A stretch of 64,000 nt of DNA. Source: Montifringilla adamsi (lineage: Eukaryota; Chordata; Aves; Passeriformes; Passeridae). Under the pieces are notes generated by a model. It did not search any database. It saw only the letters and a program-made list of their open reading frames with translations, and was not told the origin of the DNA. The position numbers were made by a program, and so were the translations under genes. Where the stretch lies: contig JAGGNK010011114.1 in the NCBI GenBank assembly GCA_017590115.1, forward strand, positions 1,913,733 to 1,977,732. Direction: 5' to 3'. Below, in pieces: positions 1 to 12,067 of the stretch. How positions within the stretch are numbered: the first letter of the stretch is position 1; the number at the start of each line of letters is the position of its first letter.

Positions 1-235
1 TCGCAGCTATTTCAGTAAAGCCTGGTTTCATTTGTGATGCAAATCATCCACTTTGTGCTTTCAGTTGCACCCTTTATAGTGGAGGGGAGTCAGCCTTTAG
101 CAAAGGAGAGTAGGGGCCTGAAATAACTTCAGTAGGCACAGTGAGAGCTATCTGGAGAAACAACTTCAAGAGAAATGAACTGTACAATTTCAGAGAGAAG
201 AAGTCGCTAAACTGGGAGATGTTGACTCTCTCCAA
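1..235. other. Unannotated unique sequence
   Basis: I see no gene, repeat or RNA here. It runs directly into a CR1-like 3' end, so its right part could be the more diverged 5' portion of that element. Confidence 0.4.
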
Positions 236-520
236 GGCAGAGACACCTTGCAGAAAGACCCATACAAATGAGAGGGCTGGGAATCACCAACTGTGACTTT
301 AGGAAAAGTTTCTTCACTGACAGGATGGTTAAGCACTGGGACAGGCTCCTCCGGAAATGGTCACAGCACCAATGTGACAGAGCTCAAGAAGTGTTTGGAC
401 ACTGCCTCCCAGGGATGCACACGGTGGGATTGTTGGGGTGTCTGTACAGGGCCAGGAACTGGATTCAACCATCCTTGTGGGTTTCTTCCCGCTCAGAATA
501 TTCTATAATTCCATGATTCT
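236..520 (+). mobile_element. CR1 LINE 3' fragment, CR1-X-like
   Basis: This is the 5'-truncated 3' end of a CR1 non-LTR retrotransposon. The run from about 268 follows the 3' untranslated region I know from avian CR1: a 'TTTCTTCACTGACAGGATGGTTAAGCACTGG' type segment (positions 311-341), then a 'GGCCAGGAACTGGATT' segment at about 450, then 'ATCCTTGTGGGTTTCTTCC' and the degenerate octamer tail ending ATTCTATAATTCCATGATTCT at 520. The 'ATCCTTGTGGG' plus 'CAGAATATTCTAT' ending points to the CR1-X group rather than the other CR1 copies in this window. It is clearly diverged, hence old. Two short open frames inside it are artefacts. The left boundary is approximate. Confidence 0.8.
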
Positions 521-1042
521 CAGTTTTGGGAGTAGCCTCCCTGAAACTGAACCAGGATTTCTTGTTGCTGTATGGAGTTTTGCATCATGAGATTGTTGCT
601 ACTGAGTGTTTACATATTTGCTTATCCAAAATAGAGGGCACTGCCCTTGGCACTGCCCAGAGTTTGCCCTGACACTTGTTTGCCTGGAGCAGGATGTACA
701 TGCACACCTCTTGCAGAGAACCCACGTGCCCAGGATCAGCTCCCACCTGGCACAAAAGCAGAATGTTTAATCTGGGATCTTGCTTCACCCACCAACTTGC
801 CGTATTGACAGGAATTATCTTGTTAGAGGAACAGGCAACAAAACCATAAATCTTGTCTTGCAGAGAGAACTCCATTCCTGAGGAAGGCTGTGTGACCTCT
901 CTTTCTGCCATGAAGGATCCCGTGTTTGGGCAAAACATCTGCTTGGAATGGCTGCCTGCATGTCAGAGTCCTTTCCCCACCCTATTTCTTGAACATTTTG
1001 ACAGGCTATTATTTTTTCTCTCATCCCATAGGATTTTATGGT

Positions 1043-1068
1043 GGGAAGGGGGTGGTGGGGGTGGGGGG
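1043..1068 (+). other. Putative G-quadruplex motif
   Basis: Four G runs of at least three (GGG, GGGGG, GGGGG, GGGGGG) lie within 26 bases with loops of 2, 4 and 1 bases. This meets the usual G3+N1-7 rule on the + strand. It is isolated: the flanks are AT-rich and I see no promoter or exon next to it. Confidence 0.6.
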
Positions 1069-2277
1069 AAGAGGTGGTTGTATGATTTTGTTTGAAATCT
1101 CAGAGCATCTTTAATACTGACGAATTTAACAAGAAAACTGTATGACAGCAAATATAACACCGCATTTTCCCCCCCATGTTATATAATTAACATCATACAC
1201 ATTTCTAACCTGCTAATCCATGTCTGACTGCCATTCCCAGGTCTGAACAAGCAGAACGCAGCGCTGTGGAATTCCAAAGTGCTTGATGTTTACAAGCAAC
1301 CTGCATATGGCCTTTTGCACTGTAATTTTTCACAAGGAGAAAAGGCATTTTCTTCTCAGCTGATAAAGATGTTTCTGCAAACACTGAACTACTTGCCCAT
1401 CTTTTAATCCAGTAAAACCCAGTAGCAGGTAATTACCTTGTTGTTGTGTATGCACATCAGCTACTATAAATTATAATATTTATAAACACTCAATGCTTTC
1501 CTTTACTCTCTCAAATTTGAGTGATGAAAAACCAGTGATCACTGCACACACAAGTAGATCACCTAATAAGTCTGGAAATTGCAGGAAATTTATGACTTCA
1601 GTTTCTCCTGTGCTTTTTGTGTTTTTATTCCCATTAAAAAACTCTGCTTTCAATAGTTACCACTCACCTCATATTTGCCACTGCAGATGAGAGGAAACTA
1701 CAATTCCATCATCATCCATTAGCCAAACTGCCTTTCTCCCTTGCAATGATTCTTAACACATTGTTCAAAAAGAAAATATTACCAAAGATCTTCTCTAAAG
1801 CATGGCTCAATGTTGAAGAAATACCACTTTTTAAAATATTAACATTATTAAAGCATGGCTGAGCGAGGTCTGGTTTCCCAGGCGAGCTCCAATTTTGCAC
1901 CACCTCATTTAAATCCACACAGGCCAAGAGATGCCAGTGGGAAAGAGACCAAGCACAAGAGTGGGACTTTATGAATTCTGATCTGTGATTGAAGCTGTTA
2001 TTTCACTTAAGTTTTCAAAATACTTGGTCACAATGCATAAAACAAATCTGGCATTTAAAGTGCAGGGCCTTCCACATTGGGCAGATCTCCTGAGGCTGAC
2101 ATAAGAATACATTATTTCAAAGCCAACCTCTCTTTCAAGACTCTTTTCCTTCCCTATTTCAATTCATTATTTGTATGTATTTTAATGTAGTATTTAATTT
2201 TTAATTGTGGAGACTCTACTGGTTACTGCAATATGAGTTTCATTGTCAATACTGAATTAATTCTATAAAATGTGAGG

Positions 2278-2303
2278 AAAAAATACTGGGAAAAAATACT
2301 GGG
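2278..2303. repeat. 13-bp tandem doublet
   Basis: Two adjacent identical copies of AAAAAATACTGGG. This is a simple slippage-type duplication in unique sequence. Confidence 0.8.
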
Positions 2304-2884
2304 AAAAAAAGAAAAGCTGCTGGAAAAATGGATGAGGCAAGCTAAATATCCATAGAAGACAGATTTCACCTTTATCTCCACGGCTGTGATAACAATACTG
2401 GCCATAAATCTCACTTATGAGGTTATTAATAAAGGATATCATTTGTTTGAGCAAATTAATTAGGAGCAAGTAAACTGATGAGGTGAATGAAGCACCTCTA
2501 AAACTAAGCTACAGATCAATGACACAATAACCATTTGAATTGCTGCTCCTCTCTGTGTCATAAAGAGCAGCTGACCCTGCCAAGGATCACAAAAATAGAC
2601 TGGTATCATTTTAAACAATGCCAAATGCTGCAACCTAGAGCAGGATGGATGGAAGGTGCTCCAATTGTAAAGAAGGAAGTTACAGAGCATTCTTTGCTCA
2701 AGGATGAAACACAGAATTCTATGAGAAGATTTCCTATAAAGAATTATAGGAGAATTATATGGGGAAGGAGAACAGAGCAGTTCTGGGCCTCTCTACCTGG
2801 AGGACCTGGATCTGTCACTTTAGGCTCTAACTCAGCCTCCCCAGTGGCTCTCCAGAGGTTCTGAAAGTTATGGAACCACAGGTG

Positions 2885-2956
2885 GCAATGGTCAGTGTCC
2901 TGCATGTTCCCATCAATAACCAGCAATGGTCAGTGTCCTATATGTCCCCCATCAAC
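2885..2956. repeat. 38-bp tandem duplication, two copies
   Basis: The block starting GCAATGGTCAGTGTCCT at 2885 recurs at 2923 with a few substitutions and one small length change near the end (CATCAATAACCA against CATCAAC). It looks like a local tandem duplication that has begun to diverge. Confidence 0.8.
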
Positions 2957-5900
2957 TGCATCACTTGCACACTTTGTATTTTCAGCTGCACAGGTCAGTG
3001 GTTTCAGGAAACAGGTACCAGTCAGTAGGAAGCTGTCTATAAAAACATCACTGTTACTCCTTTAGATCAATCTAATATATGATTTCTTTGTAACTGCTCA
3101 GGAGGAAATGAAAAAAGTGTGTAAGACTTGCTTTAGATAAAGGGGAGATGTTTGAGATATGAAGTACATAGGCATGGTGCCAATCTCCTCAGTTTTGATG
3201 TCTGACCTGAAATATTCTTATATACAATGACACCTTTATGATCCTGGGACATGTAAGCCTTAAGGGTGGCACTCCCTGAGATAGGAAATCATGTGTCTAT
3301 TGTACCCTCCAGGCTAAACATTTTTCAAAACTAGAGGGAAAAAATTTTCTTTAACCTCTTCCTCTGTTCACAATTTAAATCTACCCAGTTTCATTTCTCT
3401 CTCCCTTAAAAGCACTTGAGCTCTGCCATCTTTGCTTAGGATGAAGTGCAGTTGACTTCATTAATAGTGCCAGTTATTTTCCATAGAGTGAAACACAAGT
3501 AAGACAGATTATATTGCCTGTCCTCAGCTGCACTTCGTACTGCAGCTTTTTTTTCCTCTTTTCAAATGCAAGGTGTGAATGCAAAACAATTGCTGAGTGG
3601 GCTGTTTTGTATCCTAACAAAATATAGAGAGTGACAGGGGAGTTTTATGGTATAAAAGGAAAATAAATAAAAGAAACATGCAGTACTTGGAATGGAAGGA
3701 GCTATAGAGCAACAGAGAAAGGAAAGTATCCTTTAGGAATCTACCACGTGGACTGTTATGCTGTTAGTATTTAATAATATTTCTGGGGAGAAAGAAAATT
3801 ACATTTTTCCTGTCATTTTGCTGGCATCTTATCTTTCCAATTAAATTTTAATAACAAACGGAGTTCCTTCAATATGCTTCAGTCAATTCCATGGACACAT
3901 GTCATTCCTGTTTTAAATTCCATGTCCTCTAATAAGACTTTTAATACATCTACTTATGGGAAATGGTGAGGAGCAAGAGTTCAGATCATAAATTTGAGTT
4001 ATTGTCTCATCATCAACTTCAGCGCAGTGACAACAATTGACATCAGTGGTAGTTTTGTCCATGTTATTCATTATTCCACTCTGTGTGGTTGGGAAAGGGG
4101 GATGTTTCCCAATTGACTAATGGCTTTAGTAAACTCCCTTGCATATATATTTTTCAAGGTTTCCAGAAGTCTTCAGGTTCAGCTGCCAAAAACTGAAACC
4201 AAGCTGAAATTATAATCAGCTCCTGCTCCAAGCCTAGCTCCATTTCAATATCTCCTTAGGAAAGGAAAAACAAAACAGCAGCAAACAGCTGGAGGGAGGA
4301 AGGTGAAGGACCAGTATCAAGAGTGCCAGCTGTGGGCACCCACTGCAAAAGTATTTAGACAAAAACTAGAGACTACCTCTCAATTCCTCCAACCTGGTTA
4401 AAATTTTTCCTTTTGCCACTGACACATGAGACAGTCGTACAAATTATTGCTATTTCGATTTCCACTGTGTCATTTCTATGGCTGAATATTCAGCCACATC
4501 AAATAATTAATCAGTCATGGTCATATTGACATGATCAAGTTCAAGCACATCTCTCTTTTCAAACATGTTCTTTGTGTGGTGGCATTTTGAGACTGATAAT
4601 AAATAAAAATTATACCAATATATATAAATATAACAGCAAAGCTTCTTCCTTTTTCAACACACTTCCTTCTGATAATTCAGTGTCTATTTCAGGATAAATT
4701 TTTTTATCATCATAATGCCATTGATTTACAATATTCTGAATTTTGTCCGTGTGGAAATTTTCCCTTGAGGTAGTTCAAGACATTTGTAGCCATGGTGTGG
4801 GATGCTGTTATGGATTAAAAGGTGATTAAGTTGTATGAAGAACAGAGGATAAAATGTTCTCTCCTCTGCAACACAGTTTACAGCTATTAAAGTTCCTTAT
4901 CAGGGTTTTTAAGAGTATATTTTATACAGCATTTTGCAATACTGAAATAGCTGAGGCAAATGTAAAATTTAGTGAATTTTCATGAGTCTGTGATTACTTG
5001 TAAAGAAGTAAAGGGAATTAAATATAATCAAAGAAGGATGAAAAAAATTTAAACCCAAAAATAAAAGTCAAATAAGATTTGATGTCTCCTATAATAAAAT
5101 GTAAGGGGTAATTGGATTTTGTAATGAAAGCAACTTTCTCTGAACCTGAGAATCCTTTGGTTATAAGGATATTTCCAACAGCACTGAAGGAAAATGACAG
5201 CTTAAAAATGAGCCAACAAATATATTCTAAGTATCAATTGTCAGTGCAATAAGTATCAGATGTCACTGTCATAACATTATCATAATAGATTACATTTATA
5301 ATTGTCCTACAGGAGAAGACACAAACTCAATGGAAATATGAACGACAGTTACCAAATGACAATAACCCAAAAAATCAGACAAAATTATTAGCAAGATACT
5401 GGCAGAAATATTGAACTGTGGATAAATAGTCTCATATTGTCTTAGCCAATCCCAAATTTAGAGGTTTGGGATTTGATACCAGAACAAAAATTGCTAAAAT
5501 TTCAATTATTAGTATTATGGACAGGAGATGTTCTGAATTATTGCAATTTGACAAAGCCAGGCACCTGCTTATGTCGCCAATAAATATATTTCATCACTAT
5601 GGTTGCAAAAACAAATAGTGACCAGCAAAATGTGGTTAAGTGAAATGAAATGATTGAGAAATGGAATGACACAGGGTCTGAATTGCATTAGCCTGCGGAG
5701 TGCTTGAGCAAAAGTGGATTTAACTGGATGAACTGGTGGAGTTTGCTGTCTTAACTGCTATAGCAAGATCTATTTTCTTCTAATTTAAATTGCAGGACCT
5801 GGGAGCAATTCCTACTTCCTTGTTCAGGTCCTTCAGTCCTTACTGCCACATCAGAGTGAGATCTGTTCTGAATCATCCCCCTCCTGTAACTTCATTTCCA

Positions 5901-8900
5901 TCGAAAGAAAACCTAAACATGTGTGCATGATCTGAGCCACAGCTTTATGAAATTCATCTGTCCTTCATTCTGCCCTTCCATTGCTCTTAATTTTCCTTCA
6001 GTAAGTCCTTTAACACTTAAAGAAAATAACCTACAGTCAACTATAAGTTATTCTATAATTAAAACTGACAAAGAGAAAGGCAACTTGTTTGGAAGTTGAA
6101 TATTTGGACACAGTGTAATGTAGTCAAATTTTTTTCTGATTTTTTTTTTTAATAGATCCCCTAAATTTTTCCATTGATGGAAAAGACACTGTGCAATAAA
6201 TCTGGTCTACTGACAATAGACTCTTGTTCCCTGTTCACTGGTGGGCCACAGGTGGAACAAAATCTCATTTTTTGCCTAGCAGGTTCCAGAGTAATTTACA
6301 ATTAACTGAGGAGCACACTGGACCTCCAGTGCTTGACAGGAATTTCGCCATGGCCTGCAGTTTTATGGAGAGTCAGATGTTTTCTTTTGGGGGCAAATCA
6401 TGCAGTAGGAGTGAAGGAAAGTTAAGTTTGAATAATATGTGTGTTTTGAGTCTGATCCAAAGCACACTGATTGTCAGAGGGAGCATTTGCCCACATATTC
6501 CTCTGCTAGCAAAGATAACTTTTATAAGAAGCAATCATTTTAATGACTCAGAGTATAAATGGATAGCATGAGGTCATAAAGGTATTTCCTTTCCCTCCCC
6601 TGCAAATCTATGGCTCTTGCATGGCACAGCAGCTCATACTGAGAGCCAGACAGGCTGCTCACAGAGGTGCACTGCCATCCTCCATCACCTGCAGTGGCAG
6701 CATTCAGATTTATTTAAAATTAGCTGATGTGTAGTGAATTCAGCACTGATCCTGAGGCCAGGAAACATCTCAGCAGTGACACAACTGCACAGGAGAGGTG
6801 ATGGGTTCTCTGTCTTGTAGTGACATCACACCCAGGCTGGATTTCACTGTGCACCCAGAATGATGTAAATGTGCATTTAAATTACAGGCAATGAAATATG
6901 GTATTTAAAAAACCAACTTCTGATTTAAAGATATGATTTAGAATTTAGAAACTTCTTGCTGAAAATAAACCCAGAGTCTCCGTTTTCTGTAAAATGATGT
7001 ATTTCAACACTGGTGAGATTAATTTTTAAAATCAAATTAAAGAACAAGTGGAGTATACTGAAAAAAAAAATGTTCTTTCTGACTCTGTGCCTGTGTTAGC
7101 AGAAGATGAGAGAAGGAAAAGTTACGTAATTCCTTAGGACACGTAACTGAGCCTTTCCCAGCTCAGGGCTACCTGGATGCTGTGGATCTCAGTTTCCTCA
7201 GAGCATGTCAGTGTCCCAACCAAATTCCATCACTGTGAAGTAATGAATGGACAGGTTTTCAGCCTGTAGTATGAGATCACAGGTTTCTCCTAACTTAAAA
7301 ATTGCCATAAATTACCCAGGAGCACCACGGCTGTTTGTTTTTTCAGCCGATGTGTTCATCCTTAAAGAATGTCTAAGAGCTATAAATAAACCTTAACCAC
7401 CTCAAGACTGAACTGGTGGAACCAGAGCCAGCAGTCAGAAGCCAAATGCTCTCACTATACACCATAAGTATTCTTCTCAGTAAAATAAATTCCACATATT
7501 TCAGGACTTAAGGCGCACAGGCTCAAAAAATTCAACGTGAGGACAGCCTGCTTTGGTAAATAATCACATTTTGGAAAAAAGGAGGATAAATTTCATAATG
7601 GGCAAAAGTGTGTTGACCTTCACAGGCATTTTGTATAAGCAGAGGAGTTACACCATTGGGTGTCAGAGGGATGGACTTGAATTTCCTCAGGGGATGGAGC
7701 CACTGTCATTTTTGGCCTTTGCTGTCCCACCAAAAAACGGGAGCAATCCCTGCATTCCCAGAGCTCACTGGAGTAGCAGCTTGCAGCAGCAGTTATCAAA
7801 CAGGTTTAGCTGAGCTTGGAAAACCCACAAATCTCATCTGTTTGAGGTCAGAGGAGCTGATTTGGACAGCAGTTACACAGAGCCCATTTTAGGAGTTTAT
7901 CCGGTCTTTTCAAAGGCCAAACAAATGCAAGGAACAAATTTCATCAAGTGCAAGGAGCAAAAAGAATTCATGCTCATAAACCCAGAGCTTCAGGATGCTG
8001 TATCTAGGAGTATATATTAGCAATTTAAAGAATCCAAGGCCCCAAATTAGAACTTTACTCCAATTTATCAGTGAATTACTTCACTGGGAGTTCTACTAAC
8101 TCTCAAGAAAGCAGGACCTGAACTGAAGAGTTTACAACTTGAATTAAAACCAGCAGCAGAACAGAGGCAGCCAGGAAAGCCAGAGAAGGAGAGATATAAG
8201 TTATTTACATAAATCAGCTCTGGAATGAGTTAGCAAAAACCTAAAAGCAGAAATATTTTGCACTCCTTGAAAATAACAGACAAAACCAGGTCCAAGTGAA
8301 AGCAGAATTGACCTTTGTTCAGCACTTTGAGCTCTAACTGTGGCATCTAGATTATGGGGCTTTTTCTTCAGAAGAAATGAGAATCAGCATCCACAATCAA
8401 TACAAAAAAAATCCCTCAGAAAAAACCCAAACACTACCAGGCTCCACCCACCCACAAGAGGTCTTTAATTTTTTTTAAGACAGATAAAACCAGGTTGTTA
8501 TTACCTTTAAAAGCTGAGTTACACTTTGTGAACAGTTCTATACACCAGCAGACTCCTGAAGAAGGGACATCTCTCCCAGCAGAGCTCTGAAATGGGATTT
8601 GATTGTTTCTATTAGTTGCTTTTTTTCTGGGATAAGTGAATATAGGATGATGTTAAATTTCATTATTTTATAGCTTCGAATATAATTTTTAGGTAGAATA
8701 ACTAATTGATTTATAACTGCATATTTTTGTTATCTAATTTTCTATTTCTTTTAGGGGGGGGTCATGTAAATATGATTCTTTCCCTAAAAATTAAAAAAAG
8801 TCCTTTGTGAAAAGAAGTGTGGCATTGTCACAGATCCTACATTCACTCAGAAAGTATAAATATAATGGATACATTTTTAAGAAGAATTTTTAATTTCCTA

Positions 8901-8984
8901 GGCCAGCATTTTTTTTTTCCTTTTGCTTTAAAAAGGGCAATTATGAAAAATTTTCATCAGTTGGGCAATTTTTCATACAGATAA

Positions 8985-9188
8985 AAAATTCTTCCCTGTG
9001 AGGGAGGTGAGGCCCTGGCACAGGGTGCCCAGAGCAGCTGTGGCTGCCCCTGGATCCCTGAAGTGTCCAAGGCCAGGCTGGACAGGGCTTGGAGCCACCT
9101 GGGACAGTGGAAGGTGTCCCTGCCTTGGCAGGGGTGGGATGGGATGATGCTTAAAGTCACTTCCAACCAAATTCATTCTGGGAGTCTC
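8985..9188 (+). mobile_element. CR1 LINE 3' end
   Basis: This short CR1 3' UTR fragment starts at TTCTTCCCTGTGAGGG and runs through the segments CCCTGGCACAGGGTGCCC and GGACAGTGGAAGGTGTCCC to a decayed tail (ATTCATTCTGGGAGTCTCTG). CR1 copies are typically truncated at the 5' end by incomplete reverse transcription, and this fits. It belongs to the same subfamily as the copies at 11249, 22490 and 47878, judged by near-identical internal wording, and all four lie on the same strand. Confidence 0.9.
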
Positions 9189-10074
9189 TGAAACGACCTG
9201 AACCATGACATGATGACCATTGGGTCATAACCCAAGGGCTGCACACATCAAGTGAAGCTTTACAAACACACAGCCAAACAGAGAGCACACATATAACCCC
9301 AAATTTACAGGGGCTGCACTTTTCCGTGGAAATACACCGTGTACCAAGATAAGCTGAGAGTTCTGTTTGCTTGTAAAAAATGTGTTGGAAACAGCTTTTT
9401 TTTGGGACCAACCGTCATGGAAAAAGGATCCAACTGAGGTGTTGCAGTTTGAATTTTGTTGCATTTCTTTTTTTGGCTTTCTGGAAGGAGGGAGCAGGTT
9501 TAAATAAACATTTTGATTTGGGTTGTGCAGGGTTTTAGAAAGCTGCACTGTGTGGACACTGACGTATTTGGACTTTACGTAAAGATACTTTGCCATTTTT
9601 GAAGCCAGATCTAACCTTTGTATCAACAAATCGTTCACAAAAACTTCAGTCTGAGCCTCAAGGTAAGAAAACATATACTTAAAGGGATTCTTTGTATTTG
9701 ATTTTAAAAATACTCTCATTTACAAGCAGATTTTGAATGCCTGCCACCAACTTTGAAAATAATCTTTCCATTTATTTCGAATGTTCTTAAAGATGGGTCT
9801 CTTCTAGCAATCTATAATGATCATATAGTGCAGAAAATAATGGACAATCACGTGCATTATAAGGTCTGAGCAAAATCCACAAGAGGATTTACAGTTAAGG
9901 GTAGACTTAATCTGCTTCTGAAGGACTTCAGGGCACTAAGACTGCATTTTATGTAAAAATCAAATTTACAGCTCATGCAAACGAGCTAAACAAGTGAATA
10001 GAATGTATTCAGTCACATGAGTTTACTTCAAGCTGACTTTTTGGATGCATATCCAGTGATTACTATGGAAGGAT
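9189..10074. other. Gene-free stretch with one long chance-like open frame
   Basis: The minus strand is open for 164 codons from 9719 to 9225, but the predicted peptide shows no domain, signal peptide or repeat I recognise. One frame of that length is about what chance gives in 64 kb of AT-rich DNA. Nothing else stands out. Confidence 0.4.
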
Positions 10075-10541
10075 TGATGAGGAAGTGATTGTCACCCACT
10101 GCTGAGGCCACACCTCAAATCCTGTGTCCAGTTCTGGGTTCTGCACTGCAAGAAGGACATGGAGGGGCTGGAGGGTGTCTAGGGAAGGGAACGGAGCTGG
10201 GGAGGGGCTGAGGGAGCTGGGAAGGGGCTCAGCCTGGAGAAAAGGAGGCTCAGGGGGGACCTTGTGGCTCTGCACAGCTCCTGACAGGAGGGGACAGCCG
10301 GGGGGGAACAGGGACAGGACAAGAGCAAACGCCCTCAGGCTGTGCCAGGGCAGGCTCAGGCTGGACACCAGGAGGAATTTCCCCATGGAAAGGGTGGTCA
10401 GGCCTTGGAAGGGTCTCCCAGGGAGGTTTGGAGTCCCCTGGGAGGTGTCCCAAGTCTCCTCTTTGGAGACACCTGGAGGTGTCCAAGGAAGCCTTGGATG
10501 TGGCACGCACTGCTCTGGGCTGGGGACAAGGTGATGATTAG
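10075..10541 (+). mobile_element. CR1 LINE fragment, 3' UTR region lacking its tail
   Basis: The segment matches the upstream part of the CR1 3' region: a 'GAGGCCACACCTCAAATCCTGTGTCC' type start at 10104, 'CAAGAAGGACATGGAGG' at 10149, 'CAGCCTGGAGAAAAGGAGG' at 10230, 'GGAGGAATTTCCCC' at 10371 and 'GGCTGGGGACAAGGTGATGATTAG' at 10517. The terminal octamer repeats are missing, so either the copy lost its end by deletion or the end has decayed. It is GC-rich, which explains long open frames on both strands (177 codons minus, 136 codons plus). Those are by-products, not genes. Confidence 0.88.
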
Positions 10542-11248
10542 TCAAAAAGTCTCTGCAAATATATTTTGGGAATATAAGCAACCCTTTCAAGATCAAAGTG
10601 ACATATCTGATCTATCAAATCTGATGCAAAAGTGTATCCTTATTATTTAGTTGTTTAATATTTTCAAATGGCTCACAATCACAAAGTTGATGACTAAAGT
10701 AGCATTAACAACACGGCATCTGTATCCTGCTCCTGACATCAGTGGATTTTAAACAGACTTCAGCAAAGGCCTGATATTTACACCTGCTTTTCCCACCTGT
10801 GCCGTGCACTGCTTTACCTGGAAAACCTGGACTTGGAAAAAGCTGCCAGGAAGGCAAGAATGAAAGGACACACATCTGAAGAAATGCTCCCAAAGCTGGG
10901 AACATAAATATGTTAATATTGCCTTCGTCTAACATCAGATGTGGTTTCACAGCTTCAATTCTGGATCCCATTTGTTTGTGGAAAAAATGGATGATTTCAT
11001 TATTCCCAGATTTATATAACTTCTATTACCCCAAGGCAGTGGCAAGCCTGCATTTGAGACTCTTGTCATCAACTGTCAATTATTCTACAATTTATGAGAT
11101 GCTTTTCTGTAGATACTCATCCAAAACCTAGAAAAGTCCATGGAAAAAAAAAATTCCATTCAATTTAAAAAGCTTCTCTTGACTGGACTTTTGTCCAGGA
11201 TATTCTGTAATAAGAAGTGGTCAAAAACTCACACTGGTTGAAAAACAA
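10542..11248. other. Unique sequence between CR1 copies
   Basis: I see no gene or named repeat. The open frames here are 88 codons or shorter. Confidence 0.4.
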
Positions 11249-11458
11249 AAAAATCTTCCCTGTGAGGGTGGGCAGGCCCTGGCACAGGGTGCCCAGAGCA
11301 GCTGTGGCTGCCTCTGGATCCCTGGCAGTGCCCAAGGCCAGGCTGGATGGAGTCTGGAGCAGCCTGGGACAGTGGAAGTTGTCCCTGCCCATGGAAGGGG
11401 TGACACTGGATGGGCTTTAAGGTCCCTTCCAACCCAAACCATTCTATGATTCCATGAA
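11249..11458 (+). mobile_element. CR1 LINE 3' end with intact tail
   Basis: This 5'-truncated CR1 copy begins at TCTTCCCTGTGAGGGTGGGC and ends with a well-kept family tail: AAGGTCCCTTCCAACCC, then CCATTCTATGATTCCATGAA at 11439-11458. It is nearly the same as the copies at 8985 and 22680, with fewer changes in the tail. The preceding A-rich run (11241-11252) is flanking sequence, not a poly(A) tail, because CR1 ends in octamer repeats. Confidence 0.93.
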
Positions 11459-11924
11459 GTTTTACAAAGGTGAGAATAAGAGTAGAGAGATTTCACAGTT
11501 AAAACCACTCAAAATCTTTACCATTGTCACTATTGTCAGATAAAGATTTTAAAAATTATTATTATTTTTATTAACAATTTTTTTCCAAATCAATGGAAAA
11601 TAATTTGTAACACTCTCTCATCCATAGAAGCTGGAAAACCATAAAGTTATGCTTTAAAGCTATGCTAGGCCAAATAAGTGATTTCATGAAAACTGAAAGC
11701 ATGGAAATATGTTCTGTTTTATCTAAGTGTTACAGATGAATATAAAATGTAGAAAATTCATGTCATTATTAAACCAAAATACTTTAGTGAGTTTTACTTT
11801 GCTAAAAAAAAAAGCACCTGAGTTTCTCCAATACACAGCCCTTTCCATCAGAAAGTCTCTTCCACCACAGAAAGCCTTGACTGACCAAAATCTTCCTGAG
11901 AGCCACAAACCCTGGGGAAAACCT
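11459..11924. other. Unique AT-rich sequence
   Basis: This holds AT-rich sequence with short A and T runs (for example 11803-11813). I see no gene or named repeat. Confidence 0.4.
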
Positions 11925-12067
11925 GGGATCAGCACAGTTGGTCAGAGCATGGTGCTAATAACACCAAGGTCATGGGTTCCATCCTCTGATGGTACATCTA
12001 TTAAAAAGTGGCATTTGATAATCCTTGTGGATCCTTTCTCATTCAGAATATTCTGTGAAATCTGTGG
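11925..12067 (+). mobile_element. tRNA-Ile-derived SINE with CR1-X-like tail (TguSINE1-type)
   Basis: The first 65 bases closely resemble a nuclear tRNA-Ile(AAT). They include an A-box-like CAGCACAGTTGG (11930-11941), the anticodon arm GGTGCTAATAACACC with AAT at 11957-11959, and a B box GGTTCCATCC (11975-11984). The sequence continues as GATGGTACATCTATT and ends in a CR1-X-like tail (ATAATCCTTGTGG, CAGAATATTCTGTG). That head-plus-tail layout is what I know for TguSINE1 of songbirds, mobilised in trans by CR1 enzymes. It is not a functional tRNA gene: the acceptor stem is not paired, G-to-A and C-to-T changes have hit former CpG positions, and there is no poly-T terminator directly after the cloverleaf. 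Confidence 0.88.

Larger units (their letters stand above)
521..8984. other. Gene-free AT-rich stretch
   Basis: No exon, RNA gene or recognisable transposon is supported over about 8.4 kb. Open frames are short (117 codons or fewer) and have no domain I recognise. What can be seen is small-scale: a G-quadruplex motif near 1043, a 13-bp doublet near 2278, a 38-bp tandem duplication near 2885, and short A or T runs. The composition fits intron or intergenic DNA of a bird. Old, diverged repeats could be present that I cannot detect by eye. Confidence 0.5.

Noticed and set aside
9225..9719. 164-codon minus-strand open frame in unique DNA
   Set aside because: The peptide has no known domain, and a frame of this length is roughly what chance yields once in this much sequence.
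10063..10596. 177-codon minus-strand open frame and 136-codon plus-strand frame
   Set aside because: Both lie inside a GC-rich CR1 3' UTR fragment, which explains the absence of stops. They encode no CR1 protein.
11925..11998. tRNA-Ile gene
   Set aside because: The acceptor stem is not paired and the sequence continues directly into a CR1-type tail, so it is a SINE head rather than a gene.
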